The position numbers and the translations under genes were made by a program. A stretch of DNA of 49,229 nucleotides. Source: a virus. Of the stretch, positions 26,824-34,519 are shown piece by piece. The first letter of the stretch is position 1. Each line of letters opens with the position of its first letter. Location of the stretch: IMG/VR virus record IMGVR_UViG_3300037168_000099, positions 1 to 49,229 of that record. One strand, 5' to 3'. The notes below the pieces were generated by a model. It worked only from the letters and a program-made list of their open reading frames with translations. It made no database searches and was not told where the DNA came from.

Positions 26824-27459
26824 ATGGCCTTTATCAACACCCTCTACAATCTCTGGCCCGACGGCGACCACCGCATCCCCGGCCTGCGCGACGGCATCGC
26901 CAAGGCGGCGAGCACCGTGTTTCCAAAATACGGGATCACGTCCAGTCTTCTGGTCGCCCATGTGATGGCGCAGGGCTCGCTCGAATGCGGGGCTGGTGAG
27001 GAGGTCGAGGAAAACCTCAGCTACTCGGCACAGCGCATGACGCAGGTCTGGCCGTCCCGCTTTCCGACGATCAACAGCGCCATCCCTTTTGCCCACAACC
27101 CGCGCCTACTAGCCAACAAGGTCTACAACGGGCGAATGGGCAACGCCGTCAACTCCAACGACGGCTGGAACTACCGCGGGCGCGGCTTCACGCAGACCAC
27201 CGGACTGGAAGGCTATGTCAAGCTGCAGGCCTTCCTCGCCAAGGGTGGGGTCAATCTCGACCTGCTCCATCATCCCGAACTGGTCAACGATCCCGAGCAC
27301 TTCCTCGAGTGCGGCGTCGCCGACTTCGTCCTGTGCGGCTGTCTGCCGTTCGCCCAGGCCGACAACGTCGTCGAGGTAACCCTTCACCTCAATGGCGGTT
27401 ACACTGATCTCGCCGATCGGATCACTTGGCTTCGGAAGTGGAAAGCCGCCTTGCACTGA
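26824..27459 (+). CDS. Endolysin, GH19 chitinase-like muramidase
   Basis: This 211-residue protein has the GH19 signature LANKVYNGRMGN followed by WNYRGRGFTQTTGLEGY (residues about 96-131). The upstream helix has the catalytic Glu in the segment AHVMAQGSLECGAGEEVEEN (E54 and E62/E63), where family members usually show HESG; here it is LECG. GH19 endolysins cut the glycan strands of peptidoglycan. There is no signal peptide, so release would need a holin, for which the next gene is the best candidate. The length is normal for single-domain phage enzymes. Confidence 0.9.
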   Translation: MAFINTLYNLWPDGDHRIPGLRDGIAKAASTVFPKYGITSSLLVAHVMAQGSLECGAGEEVEENLSYSAQRMTQVWPSRFPTINSAIPFAHNPRLLANKVYNGRMGNAVNSNDGWNYRGRGFTQTTGLEGYVKLQAFLAKGGVNLDLLHHPELVNDPEHFLECGVADFVLCGCLPFAQADNVVEVTLHLNGGYTDLADRITWLRKWKAALH

Positions 27460-27503
27460 GTTTGTAATCATGGCAGGTTCCGCCACAATCAGGAGTATCG
27501 CCC

Positions 27504-27956
27504 ATGAATCTCCCCACCCAGCACCAGATCGTCGTCGCCGGCACCCACGTAGCCACTGCCGCGGCGACCGCGATCGCCACGCTCGGAATGGTGCACGTCC
27601 TCAGTCCCGCCGACGTCACCAACGCCACGGCGGCCATCGGGCAGATCACCGACGGCGTCGGCAAGATCATGGCCGGCATCGGCACCCTCGTGGCCGTGGG
27701 CTCCGGCGTCTACGCCACCATCATGGCCAGCCCCTTTGCCAGCCTGTTCCGGGCTTCGGCGACGATCGCCTCGGACCCCGCCAAGCTGGCCCAGCTAAAG
27801 GCCACGCCCACCGCCCAGCAGGCCACGCTGGTGGCCGTGACCGACCGCCTGCCTGACGTGTCCGGTGTCGGCACCACCGGCACCCCGGCAGGCCAGGCGC
27901 TGGCCAACGCCGTTCCCAGTCCCACCGTGCAACCCACAGCCCCCAAGGTCGCCTGA
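27504..27956 (+). CDS. Putative holin
   Basis: This 150-residue protein has AGGAG upstream and two hydrophobic segments (residues about 15-33 VATAAATAIATLGMVHVLS and 62-82 LVAVGSGVYATIMASPFASL) separated by a short polar loop. A long Ala/Pro/Thr-rich tail follows. Position straight after the endolysin and two membrane segments support a holin that lets the GH19 enzyme reach the wall. A membrane-anchored lysis regulator is the alternative. Confidence 0.65.
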   Translation: MNLPTQHQIVVAGTHVATAAATAIATLGMVHVLSPADVTNATAAIGQITDGVGKIMAGIGTLVAVGSGVYATIMASPFASLFRASATIASDPAKLAQLKATPTAQQATLVAVTDRLPDVSGVGTTGTPAGQALANAVPSPTVQPTAPKVA

Positions 27957-27957
27957 C

Positions 27958-28053
27958 ATGAAGAAAATCCTGCTTGCCGTCTCCCTCGCGCTCGGCCTCA
28001 GTGGCTGTGCCGCCCTGCAGAATATCGGCACCGCCATCAGCCTCGGCGAATGA
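27958..28053 (+). CDS. 31-aa lipoprotein in the lysis block
   Basis: MKKILLAVSLALGLSGCAAL is a complete lipoprotein signal with lipobox LSGC (Cys at residue 17). The mature peptide would be only 15 residues (CAALQNIGTAISLGE). The gene sits two bases after the holin stop, where Rz1-type outer-membrane spanins are found, but it is shorter than known spanin partners, so an entericidin-like or holin-accessory lipopeptide is also possible. Confidence 0.65.
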   Translation: MKKILLAVSLALGLSGCAALQNIGTAISLGE

Positions 28054-28065
28054 AGTGGTAAAACC

Positions 28066-28296
28066 ATGAGCGTCCTCGACTTCGGCCTCGGTCTTGCCGG
28101 CCTCCCCGAGAAAACCATTCAGGATCTCGACAAGAACCTGCCCGCCCTCGAGCGCATCGCTGCTGCCGCCAAGCAGGCCGAGCCGATGATTAACCAGCTT
28201 CTCCCCATCGTCACCAAGGCGTATCCCGACATCGTTGCCGTCACGCCACTCATCCAGGAACTCATTGCGTTCGCGAAACAGAAGGAAACCGAATAA
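28066..28296 (+). CDS. Small helical protein of the lysis block
   Basis: This 76-residue protein is largely amphipathic helices (LPALERIAAAAKQAEPMINQ, then VTPLIQELIAFAKQ). It has no signal peptide and no long membrane segment. Its stop overlaps the next ATG by one base. Amphipathic small proteins here could act as lysis accessories, but this is a guess. Confidence 0.6.
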   Translation: MSVLDFGLGLAGLPEKTIQDLDKNLPALERIAAAAKQAEPMINQLLPIVTKAYPDIVAVTPLIQELIAFAKQKETE

Positions 28297-28709
28297 TGGC
28301 CATCAGCCTCCTCACCCTCGAAAACTGGATCAGCGAAACCGAGACCGATGTGCTGGTGGTGATCGCCGACATCAAGCAAGGCATTGCTGTCCTCAAATCC
28401 GACGTCGACGCCGCGCTGACATGGATTGCAAACAATGCACCGGCCATCGCCTCGGACATCCAGGAAGTGCTGGGCATTGTCACCACGATCGGCATTGGCG
28501 CCAATCCGGAAGTGGCTGCCGCGGTCGTAGCGGCCAATGCCGCGGTATCCGCACTGAACGCTTTCGCCAGTGCCAAGAACTCCGGCGCTTCAAACACGGC
28601 CTCGGTGCTGGCCGGTTATACGGCCGTCCAGCAGGCCCAAGCCGCTGTCGCCAGCGCCAAGGCGGCCGTGGTTTCAGCGCCAACCGCAGCAACCCCCGCA
28701 ACCGCGTAA
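28296..28709 (+). CDS. Alanine-rich helical protein of the lysis block
   Basis: This 137-residue protein has an N-terminal coiled-coil-like segment (ENWISETETDVLVVIADIKQ), a hydrophobic middle (VLGIVTTIGIGANPEVAAAV) that could be membrane-associated, and an Ala/Thr-rich tail. It is coupled to the previous gene by a one-base overlap. Its function is unknown. Confidence 0.6.
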   Translation: MAISLLTLENWISETETDVLVVIADIKQGIAVLKSDVDAALTWIANNAPAIASDIQEVLGIVTTIGIGANPEVAAAVVAANAAVSALNAFASAKNSGASNTASVLAGYTAVQQAQAAVASAKAAVVSAPTAATPATA

Positions 28710-28721
28710 AAGGAACACATC

Positions 28722-29054
28722 ATGAGTTTCAATTGGTCTTCCGTAGGATCCACCCTCTCCGGCCTTACCAGCGCGTTGTCGGCGGCCGGCGTCTCCTCAT
28801 CCTCGATGGGAAGCATTCTCAATGAAATAGGCCTGTCCTCGAATCCCAATCAATCCGCCGAGATCGCGATTTGCGGCCAAATACTGACCGCAATGGGGAA
28901 TCCTCAATTGACGGAAGCGCTCGCCATGAAGCTGGCGACTGAACAGGGCATCCCGCCGTCGGCAGCAGCGCTCGCCATGACCCTGGGCCAACCCGGGGTG
29001 AACACCGCGCAGGTCGTTATCGAAATCGAGCAGTTGATAAAACAGGGGGGTTGA
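28722..29054 (+). CDS. Small unknown protein, 110 aa
   Basis: This 110-residue protein starts with a Ser-rich segment (MSFNWSSVGSTLSGLTSALS), followed by short helices ending in VVIEIEQLIKQGG. AAAGGA lies before the ATG. No domain is recognised. It belongs to the late or lysis transcription unit by spacing. Confidence 0.6.
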   Translation: MSFNWSSVGSTLSGLTSALSAAGVSSSSMGSILNEIGLSSNPNQSAEIAICGQILTAMGNPQLTEALAMKLATEQGIPPSAAALAMTLGQPGVNTAQVVIEIEQLIKQGG

Positions 29055-29086
29055 TTGCGGGCACTTAAAGTAGTCGGGAATGCCGA

Positions 29087-29386
29087 ATGTCGATCGAACC
29101 TACTATCAGGGTTGGAGATATAGCGACCCTGATAGCCTTCATCGTCGGAGGCCTGGGTTTTGTCTGGAGTATGCGAGGCGATTTGAAAATGCTTGCGCGT
29201 GACATAAAGTTGCAAGGCACAAAGATCGAAAAGCTGGAAGCGGTCATCACCGCACAGGCTGTTCAAGGGCAACGCATGGATGATCTCGACCGTCGCATCG
29301 AGGAGATGCGGCACGGGCGTGGATTCATACAATGCGGCGTCGACGGGCTTTACGGCGAGTACGGCAAAGCCAAATTTCCCAAATAA
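29087..29386 (+). CDS. Membrane-anchored coiled-coil protein, inner-membrane spanin candidate
   Basis: This 99-residue protein has one N-terminal membrane segment (residues about 13-28, ATLIAFIVGGLGFVWS) followed by a charged coiled coil (LKMLARDIKLQGTKIEKLEA to RRIEEM). This topology resembles i-spanins or small phage membrane proteins that accompany lysis. No Rz1 is nested in it. The 31-residue lipoprotein at 27958 could be the outer-membrane partner, though the two genes are not adjacent. Confidence 0.6.
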   Translation: MSIEPTIRVGDIATLIAFIVGGLGFVWSMRGDLKMLARDIKLQGTKIEKLEAVITAQAVQGQRMDDLDRRIEEMRHGRGFIQCGVDGLYGEYGKAKFPK

Positions 29387-29400
29387 CCACAGGAGTTGAA

Positions 29401-30081
29401 ATGCTGCGCATCACCAGCATCACCAGCATCATCGCGCTTGTGTTCTTGTTGGCCGCTCCGGCGGAAGCCCGGCACCGCCAGAGTTCGCCTGCGCCCTGTA
29501 TCGAAACCGGTACCCTGATGGCGCCGGCCTGCATGGGGCAAGCGGGCAATCCATTTTCCGGCGCGCGGTCGATGCGAATCACCATGAAGCGGGAGCGACC
29601 GCAACGACTGAAGCGGCGCGTCGTGACCGTCCTGCCGAGCATCGGCCTCGTCAGAGCATCAAGCGGCGCGGTTGCGCGGGTCGCGGCTCACGCCACGGAA
29701 GCCTTTCAGTGCATCGTCAACAGGCTGGAACAGCGCGGGTACCCGGTCCGGTTCATGGGCGGCCTGTCGAGCGGCCACATGCGCAACAGCCTGCACCATG
29801 TCGGCCTGGCGCTCGACGTCAATCAGGTCGCGCGCAACGTGACGAAGCCGCGGATGCCGGGCAACGAGATCGAACTGGCCAATTCGTGCGGACTGGTAAG
29901 CGGTGCGCAGTGGCGAAATGCCGATTCTGGACATTTCCAGCTTGGCGGGTACACCGGCCGAACCGGTGCGGTCGTCACTTCGCGGGCAAGTGTTCCAGAA
30001 AGGCGGCAAGGGCGACGCATTGTCCGGGCGTCATTGCAGCGATTTGCCTCGCAAGCCGGACACCGTGCGGCTGGACCATGA
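29401..30081 (+). CDS. Secreted M15-type peptidoglycan peptidase
   Basis: This 226-residue protein starts at 29401 after AGGAG. It has a signal peptide (residues 1-22, IIALVFLLAAPAEA), a basic linker and an M15 (VanY/D-Ala-D-Ala carboxypeptidase-like) zinc domain: SLHHVGLALD gives H132 and D139, and DSGHF gives H178. Such enzymes cut peptide stems of the wall. The signal peptide would put it in the periplasm without the holin. The last 35 residues are basic and overlap the convergent repressor gene by 107 bp. It complements the GH19 endolysin, which cuts glycan. Confidence 0.8.
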   Translation: MLRITSITSIIALVFLLAAPAEARHRQSSPAPCIETGTLMAPACMGQAGNPFSGARSMRITMKRERPQRLKRRVVTVLPSIGLVRASSGAVARVAAHATEAFQCIVNRLEQRGYPVRFMGGLSSGHMRNSLHHVGLALDVNQVARNVTKPRMPGNEIELANSCGLVSGAQWRNADSGHFQLGGYTGRTGAVVTSRASVPERRQGRRIVRASLQRFASQAGHRAAGP

Positions 30082-30352
30082 ACGCCAGGATCTCGCTGAC
30101 GTCACCCGAGGTTTCTACGACGTTCCCGCCGAGAAGGTCGTCGGTGCTGACTTCCAGTATCCTGGAAATCTGCTTCAGCCGGGCGGCGCCGACCCGGTTG
30201 ACACCCTGCTCGTATTTTTGGACCTGCTGGAAGCTGATCCCCAACTGGTCGCCAAGGGCATCCTGGCTCAGTCCCTTGGCGCGGCGCTGGATCTTGATGC
30301 GCTGACCGATCTTCACGTCCTCGGCGGTGTGTGCCCGCGGTGATTTCGCCAT
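29975..30352 (-). CDS. XRE-family transcriptional repressor
   Basis: This 125-residue protein has an N-terminal HTH (residues about 15-70): IGQRIKIQRRAKGLSQDALG, then ISFQQVQKYEQGVNRVGAAR, the typical alphaproteobacterial XRE signature. A C-terminal helical part could dimerise. It is the last gene of the minus-strand replication operon, with TGATG coupling to the ssDNA-binding gene. It overlaps the convergent peptidase gene by 107 bp, so transcription of one may interfere with the other. It could switch early to late expression. Confidence 0.85.
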   Translation of the reverse strand: MAKSPRAHTAEDVKIGQRIKIQRRAKGLSQDALGDQLGISFQQVQKYEQGVNRVGAARLKQISRILEVSTDDLLGGNVVETSGDVSEILAFMVQPHGVRLARQIAAMTPGQCVALAAFLEHLPAK

Positions 30353-31689
30353 CAGGTCTGTCCTCCGAAGAAGTTATCCAGCATCCCCTTGACCTCCGGG
30401 CTGGCGGCGGCGTCCTGGCCGGGCCCAATGCCGAATTCGAGCTGCTGCGGATTAGCCCCCTGCGCCTGGGAGCCCGCATTCGCGACACCCCCACCGAACG
30501 GAGTACCGCCCGCGGCATTGGGGGCGCTGTGCGTAAAAGGGCCGGTCTGCGGCACCTCCTGCCCCGGATGCGGGAACGGAGCCTGCTGGGGCCCGCCCGG
30601 CGCGCCGCCGTTGGCCGCGGCAATCTCGGCGGCGGTGCGGCGCTTCCGGCGACCCTGTTGAGGTTCAGTAGGCGCAGTTACGGCAGATGCCTGTGGTGTT
30701 GGCTGCGTCGAGGGGAATACCGCAGCCGGGGCATTCGGCTGGTTCGCGAAAGGGCCGGGCTGTTGCACCTGCTGGCTACCCTGCGCGGGCCGTTGCTGCC
30801 CACTCGGCTGCTGAAATGCGCCGCCCTGCTGAGTCTGTTGCGGCACATTCGGAACAAATTGTTGTGCCTGCGCCACAGCGGGGGCAGGGCCCTGGACGAA
30901 AGGGATCTGGCCCTGCGTCATGGGCTGCTGGTGCGTCGGAGCGTAAGCCGCCTGCGGAGCGTTGATCTGCTGCGCGGGCGCCGCGATCTGGTGCGCCGGC
31001 TTGGCGATGTCGCCCCGGCCGACGATGGTGTCAGTGAGTTTGGCGACGTAGGCCTCCTGCCGGAGCCTGGCGACCGCCTCGTCGATGTAGCTGACCGGCC
31101 GGAAGCCCAGCACGCCCTGCGACACGAACCACATGCGGGTGACGAGATTGGCCACCAGCGCGCCGTTGCCTTTGCACAAGGCGGTGTACTCACGGAGCGG
31201 CCCGTGGCTGGCCGGCGGCACCGCCAGCAAGAATACGGTCTGGAAACCGGGAACCAAAAGCGCGATCTTGTACTTCTCCGTGCACCACGGAACCTTGTTG
31301 CCGTTGGCATTGATCTTGGTCCACTCGGCACGCGGGCAGGCGGCACAGGTCGGGGCCTGCGGAATACTGGATCCGATCGACGGCCCGATACCGTTATCTG
31401 AATAGCATACGGGACGCTTGCCTTCTTGCTTCTTGTCGTAGTTGCCTTCGTAGTAAATACGGCTTTTGACATCGGCGACATCGACGATGCAGGCGTCGAG
31501 GTACACGCCGATTTGCGGGTCATGCGTGGGGACCATGATCTCGTCGCCGGCCGCGTCGACAAGCGTGAAGCGCCCGTCGCCGATATTGACGTGCGGCGGC
31601 ATTGCCGCGCCGAGATTGCCCAACATCGTCGAGCCGAGGTCGGGGACTTGATACTGCTGGAGGTAGGCCGGGAGGTTGTTCTGGGTCAA
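30352..31689 (-). CDS. Probable single-stranded DNA-binding protein with long disordered tail
   Basis: This 445-residue protein has a TTG start with AGGAG eight bases upstream. Residues 1-215 appear to be an OB-type beta domain containing cysteines C94, C115 and C118 (CAACPRAEW) and C132, as in zinc-containing phage ssDNA-binding proteins. The rest is a Gln/Pro/Ala-rich disordered tail, with a basic patch QGRRKRRTAAEIAAANGG at about residue 345 and an end (SPEVKGMLDNFFGG) like the acidic tips that recruit partners. Position among polymerase and helicase genes supports the call. The identity is inferred, not proven. Confidence 0.65.
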   Translation of the reverse strand: MTQNNLPAYLQQYQVPDLGSTMLGNLGAAMPPHVNIGDGRFTLVDAAGDEIMVPTHDPQIGVYLDACIVDVADVKSRIYYEGNYDKKQEGKRPVCYSDNGIGPSIGSSIPQAPTCAACPRAEWTKINANGNKVPWCTEKYKIALLVPGFQTVFLLAVPPASHGPLREYTALCKGNGALVANLVTRMWFVSQGVLGFRPVSYIDEAVARLRQEAYVAKLTDTIVGRGDIAKPAHQIAAPAQQINAPQAAYAPTHQQPMTQGQIPFVQGPAPAVAQAQQFVPNVPQQTQQGGAFQQPSGQQRPAQGSQQVQQPGPFANQPNAPAAVFPSTQPTPQASAVTAPTEPQQGRRKRRTAAEIAAANGGAPGGPQQAPFPHPGQEVPQTGPFTHSAPNAAGGTPFGGGVANAGSQAQGANPQQLEFGIGPGQDAAASPEVKGMLDNFFGGQT

Positions 31690-31692
31690 TGG

Positions 31693-31711
31693 GTTAGCTC
31701 CTGTTGATGTT
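31693..31711. repeat. 19-bp direct repeat, copy A
   Basis: GTTAGCTCCTGTTGATGTT is identical to 32099-32117. On the minus strand it carries the AGGAG that serves the TTG start at 31689. Together with copy B it brackets the lipoprotein gene. Confidence 0.85.
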
Positions 31712-31723
31712 ACGATTTGGATA

Positions 31724-32098
31724 TTAGCGCAATTCCACCGACGGGAGAATCGAAGTCGGCTTGAACGTTACGCGGTAGAAATACACGCCGACTTTGGCTT
31801 CATCGATCTGCTCGGAAAAATAAGTGACATTGTCACTGAGTCCGAGAAAATGTTTCTTGTAGGCATCGTTGCCAGTCTTGCAAGTGACAACCAGCTTCTT
31901 ATCGCTCGGCTCCTGCGAACACAGGCCCTCGATCGTCAGCATGTAGTCGCCGGTGATGCCATTGTAGAACACGATGCGACGGTTGATCCTAAAATTATCC
32001 GCGGCCTGCGACAAGTTCTGTGATGCGATCTGTGCATCGTTGGCGCACGAGGCTAAGCCGATCGCCGCGACAGTCACGAACACAATGTACTTCAGCAT
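31724..32098 (-). CDS. Small lipoprotein, candidate superinfection-exclusion factor
   Basis: This 124-residue protein has a lipoprotein signal with lipobox LASC (Cys at about residue 18). The mature part is beta-rich, with paired cysteines (LCSQEPSDKKLVVTC) and the segment RIVFYNGITGDYMLTIEG. Small beta-sandwich lipoproteins of this form occur in many temperate and lytic phage genomes, and envelope lipoproteins often block superinfection, so that role is plausible but not shown. The gene is precisely bracketed by 19-bp direct repeats and looks like an inserted cassette in a replication operon. Confidence 0.75.
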   Translation of the reverse strand: MLKYIVFVTVAAIGLASCANDAQIASQNLSQAADNFRINRRIVFYNGITGDYMLTIEGLCSQEPSDKKLVVTCKTGNDAYKKHFLGLSDNVTYFSEQIDEAKVGVYFYRVTFKPTSILPSVELR

Positions 32099-32117
32099 GT
32101 TAGCTCCTGTTGATGTT
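32099..32117. repeat. 19-bp direct repeat, copy B
   Basis: Identical to 31693-31711. On the minus strand this copy encodes the last codons and stop of the 32100-32558 gene (NINRS-stop) and also carries the AGGAG for the lipoprotein ATG at 32098. Confidence 0.85.
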
Positions 32118-32558
32118 GAGGCGAGAATATTTGCTCAGGGAGATGCCGGGCGGCAGTTGGCCGTTGTTGTCGTCCATGAACTGGCGCACCGCCTTGATGC
32201 CGATGGACAGCTTGATCTCGTCGCCGTACTGCTCCCAGTGGTCGGCCGCGAAGTCGAACAGCGCCTCCGGCTGCTCGATCTTGACCGACTCCAGCCGGGA
32301 GATGTAGGCGGTGCCGGCATCGGTCTTGGTGGAGTCGGCGCCGCGGGCGACGAGGCGCGCGAAGATGTCGTCCTCGATCTGCTTGATGCGCTCCTTCAGC
32401 GGCTTGGCCCACTCGTTGAACTTGGCCAGCCCAGCCTTGATCTGGTCCTCCAGCTTGTGGTTCTCGGCGATCAGGTCGTTGTCGGTGACGGCGCTGATGT
32501 GGCCGATGGCGGGCGCCGGTGATTCGGCAGGCTGTTCGGTTCGGTTGGTGCGGGGCAT
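32100..32558 (-). CDS. Coiled-coil protein of the replication operon, unknown
   Basis: This 152-residue protein has a strong N-terminal coiled coil (residues about 27-70: LIAENHKLEDQIKAGLAKFN to RIKQIEDDIFARL) and then a compact domain (STKTDAGTAYISRLESVKIEQ). Similar coiled-coil proteins in phage replication clusters act as nuclease inhibitors or recombination accessories, but I cannot place this one in a named family. The ATG is coupled to the preceding small gene by a one-base overlap (TGATG). Confidence 0.7.
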   Translation of the reverse strand: MPRTNRTEQPAESPAPAIGHISAVTDNDLIAENHKLEDQIKAGLAKFNEWAKPLKERIKQIEDDIFARLVARGADSTKTDAGTAYISRLESVKIEQPEALFDFAADHWEQYGDEIKLSIGIKAVRQFMDDNNGQLPPGISLSKYSRLNINRS

Positions 32559-32740
32559 CAGGTTCCTTCGTACATTGCTAAATGAAACTTTAATCGTTCC
32601 ACAACTTTGTCGATCGTAGCGCCCGGAATGCTAAGTATCATGTTGGCTACCAGTTGGCACATAAGCTCCATAGCCAACGGTCCGTCCGCAGGTAACGCGT
32701 TCAAAATAATTTCTTGGATATCCGCCTCTATAGTGCCCAT
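32558..32740 (-). CDS. Small helical protein, 60 aa
   Basis: The ATG at 32740 has an AAGGAGA ribosome site seven bases upstream and a well-formed promoter just before it (32765-32793). The product is acidic and helical (MGTIEADIQEIILNALPADG). Its function is unknown. It is the first gene of the distal segment of the replication operon. Confidence 0.65.
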   Translation of the reverse strand: MGTIEADIQEIILNALPADGPLAMELMCQLVANMILSIPGATIDKVVERLKFHLAMYEGT

Positions 32741-32764
32741 CCCTTGTCTCCTTACGGCTGCTTG

Positions 32765-32793
32765 TTTCTACAAAGCATATTTAGCGTTGTCAA
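32765..32793 (-). promoter_or_regulatory. Sigma70-like promoter inside the replication operon
   Basis: On the minus strand a perfect TTGACA (32793-32788) is followed after 17 bases by TAGAAA (32770-32765), about 25 bases before the ATG at 32740. It lies just after the helicase stop at 32795. It should drive the small, coiled-coil, lipoprotein, ssDNA-binding and repressor genes separately from the polymerase part. Confidence 0.65.
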
Positions 32794-32794
32794 C

Positions 32795-34519
32795 CTAAAA
32801 ATCTCCCCTCCTGATAGCATCAAGCATTATGCCCTGCATAGAGGTATTGCTTTCCAGCCGGTCGAATATCTCGTCTTCCAGCTTGTTGGACACGATCTGG
32901 AAGCAGTTGGTCGGGTATTTCTGCCCCGGCCGCCGCAGGCGGGCATTGCCCTGCACCCACAGTTCGGCCTTGTCGGTGGCGCCGAACCAGATGCAGGTAT
33001 CCGCTTCCACGAACTCGTTGATTCCGTGGGCGGTCACGCCGGGGTCGACGACGATAGCCTTGAAGTCCGGCTCGTTGACGTAAGCCTGAATGATCTTCTG
33101 GCGCTCGCCGCGCTTACTGACCTCGCCGTTAATGAAGTCGCAGGTGTACGGCAAATCTGCCTTCTTCCACACCGCGCGCAGGTACTTCACGACAATGTGT
33201 ACTACGGAGGTGATGGGGACGAAAATGACGACCTTGCGCTCGGTGCTCTCAATGATCTCCTCCAGCTCCTTGTAGCGCGGCGAGGCGTCGACCAGGTGAG
33301 CAAAGTGGTCGCCATCGTAGACCGCCCCCAGCGACAGCTGGATCAGCTTCTGGCGGGCCGCCGACTCGTTCATGGCGGTGATGGCCTGCCCGGACTTGAC
33401 GATCATCTGAAGCTCGTTCTTGAGCTTCTTCATGTGCTCCTTCTGCTCGGCCGTGAGGTCGACCCGCCGGCGCTGGGTGGTCATCGGCGGGCCATTCCAG
33501 ACGTCGGACAGGGCGAAGCGGACCGCGGGCGACAGCAGCCGCTTGGCCTGAGCGTAGCCGTCCTTCTGCGGCACCCATTTGAACTCGCTGACCTTTATCA
33601 TGGTCTCGGCCTGGAACCGCTTGAAGGACTTGCCGTAGGCGTCGTTGGACAGCTTGGCCATCCCATAGGCGTCGGTCGGGCGGTTGGGCGTCGGCGAGCC
33701 CGTCAGCTGCCAGAGCCAGCGCTTCTTGCCGAAAATGAGCGTGGCGCAGGCGTGCCGGGCGGTGTCGACCGCCTTGAAGCTCGATGCTTCGTCGATGATG
33801 ACCATCTTGATGTCGTCGCGCGCGGCCAGCGCCTTGGAGAAGCCGTCAAGCTCGACCCGCTTCTGGTGCGGCTTCCGGGGATCCACCTTGCGGCGGATGT
33901 GCGCGCCGACCTTCAGGCCGTCGGGGTTGATGATGTAGCAGTCGACGTCTTTTTCCAATTGCTTCGTCCGCTTGTCGCCGTCGCCGATCAGCAATGCATA
34001 GGAGCGGCGGGACAGAAAGTTGCGGAAGATGGCTGCCGCCCAGACGGTGTCGATCAGGGTCAGGGGGGCGATGATCAGCGCGCGGAATCGATCGGTCGGG
34101 TCGTCCAGACCGGTGTTCATGCAGTTTTCACACGGCCCGTGACCGCAATATGCGCAAGGCTTTCGGCTGTTCTCATGCTGCTGCATCAAGAAGTCCATGG
34201 CCCAGAGCGTGCTTATGGTTTTCATAGTTCCGGGGTCGCCCAGATTAAAGCAGCGCGGGTGCAGCGCCTGGAAGTTTGCATATATTTTCTGGTGCGGCAG
34301 CGGCGTCTTGCCGGGCTCGATTGGCCAGTCGTAGTTCTGCATCGGCGCCGGGGTCGGCCAGTTATACCACGCCAGCACCTGGAGATTGGCGAGGGTGTTC
34401 GGGACGGCAAAGTAGGAGCCATTCAAGGGTTTCAGGTCGGGGATGTATTGCGGGAGGATGCCGGGCTGGCCGGGGTAGACGATCAGGTTTCGCGCGTCGT
34501 CAAGCCAAAACTCAGACAT
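32795..34519 (-). CDS. SNF2-family helicase (superfamily 2 ATPase)
   Basis: This 574-residue protein has motif I GDPGTMKT (about residues 94-101), motif II VIIDEAS (about 240-246, DEAS box), motif III LTGSPTPN (about 272-279) and motif VI QGNARLRRPGQK near the C-terminus. Between motifs I and Ia a CAYCGHGPCENC knuckle (C-x2-C-x4-C-x2-C, about 122-133) may bind zinc. SNF2-type helicases remodel or unwind DNA in phage replication and recombination. The ATG at 34519, which overlaps the nuclease stop by eight bases, is preferred over one at 34561. Confidence 0.9.
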   Translation of the reverse strand: MSEFWLDDARNLIVYPGQPGILPQYIPDLKPLNGSYFAVPNTLANLQVLAWYNWPTPAPMQNYDWPIEPGKTPLPHQKIYANFQALHPRCFNLGDPGTMKTISTLWAMDFLMQQHENSRKPCAYCGHGPCENCMNTGLDDPTDRFRALIIAPLTLIDTVWAAAIFRNFLSRRSYALLIGDGDKRTKQLEKDVDCYIINPDGLKVGAHIRRKVDPRKPHQKRVELDGFSKALAARDDIKMVIIDEASSFKAVDTARHACATLIFGKKRWLWQLTGSPTPNRPTDAYGMAKLSNDAYGKSFKRFQAETMIKVSEFKWVPQKDGYAQAKRLLSPAVRFALSDVWNGPPMTTQRRRVDLTAEQKEHMKKLKNELQMIVKSGQAITAMNESAARQKLIQLSLGAVYDGDHFAHLVDASPRYKELEEIIESTERKVVIFVPITSVVHIVVKYLRAVWKKADLPYTCDFINGEVSKRGERQKIIQAYVNEPDFKAIVVDPGVTAHGINEFVEADTCIWFGATDKAELWVQGNARLRRPGQKYPTNCFQIVSNKLEDEIFDRLESNTSMQGIMLDAIRRGDF

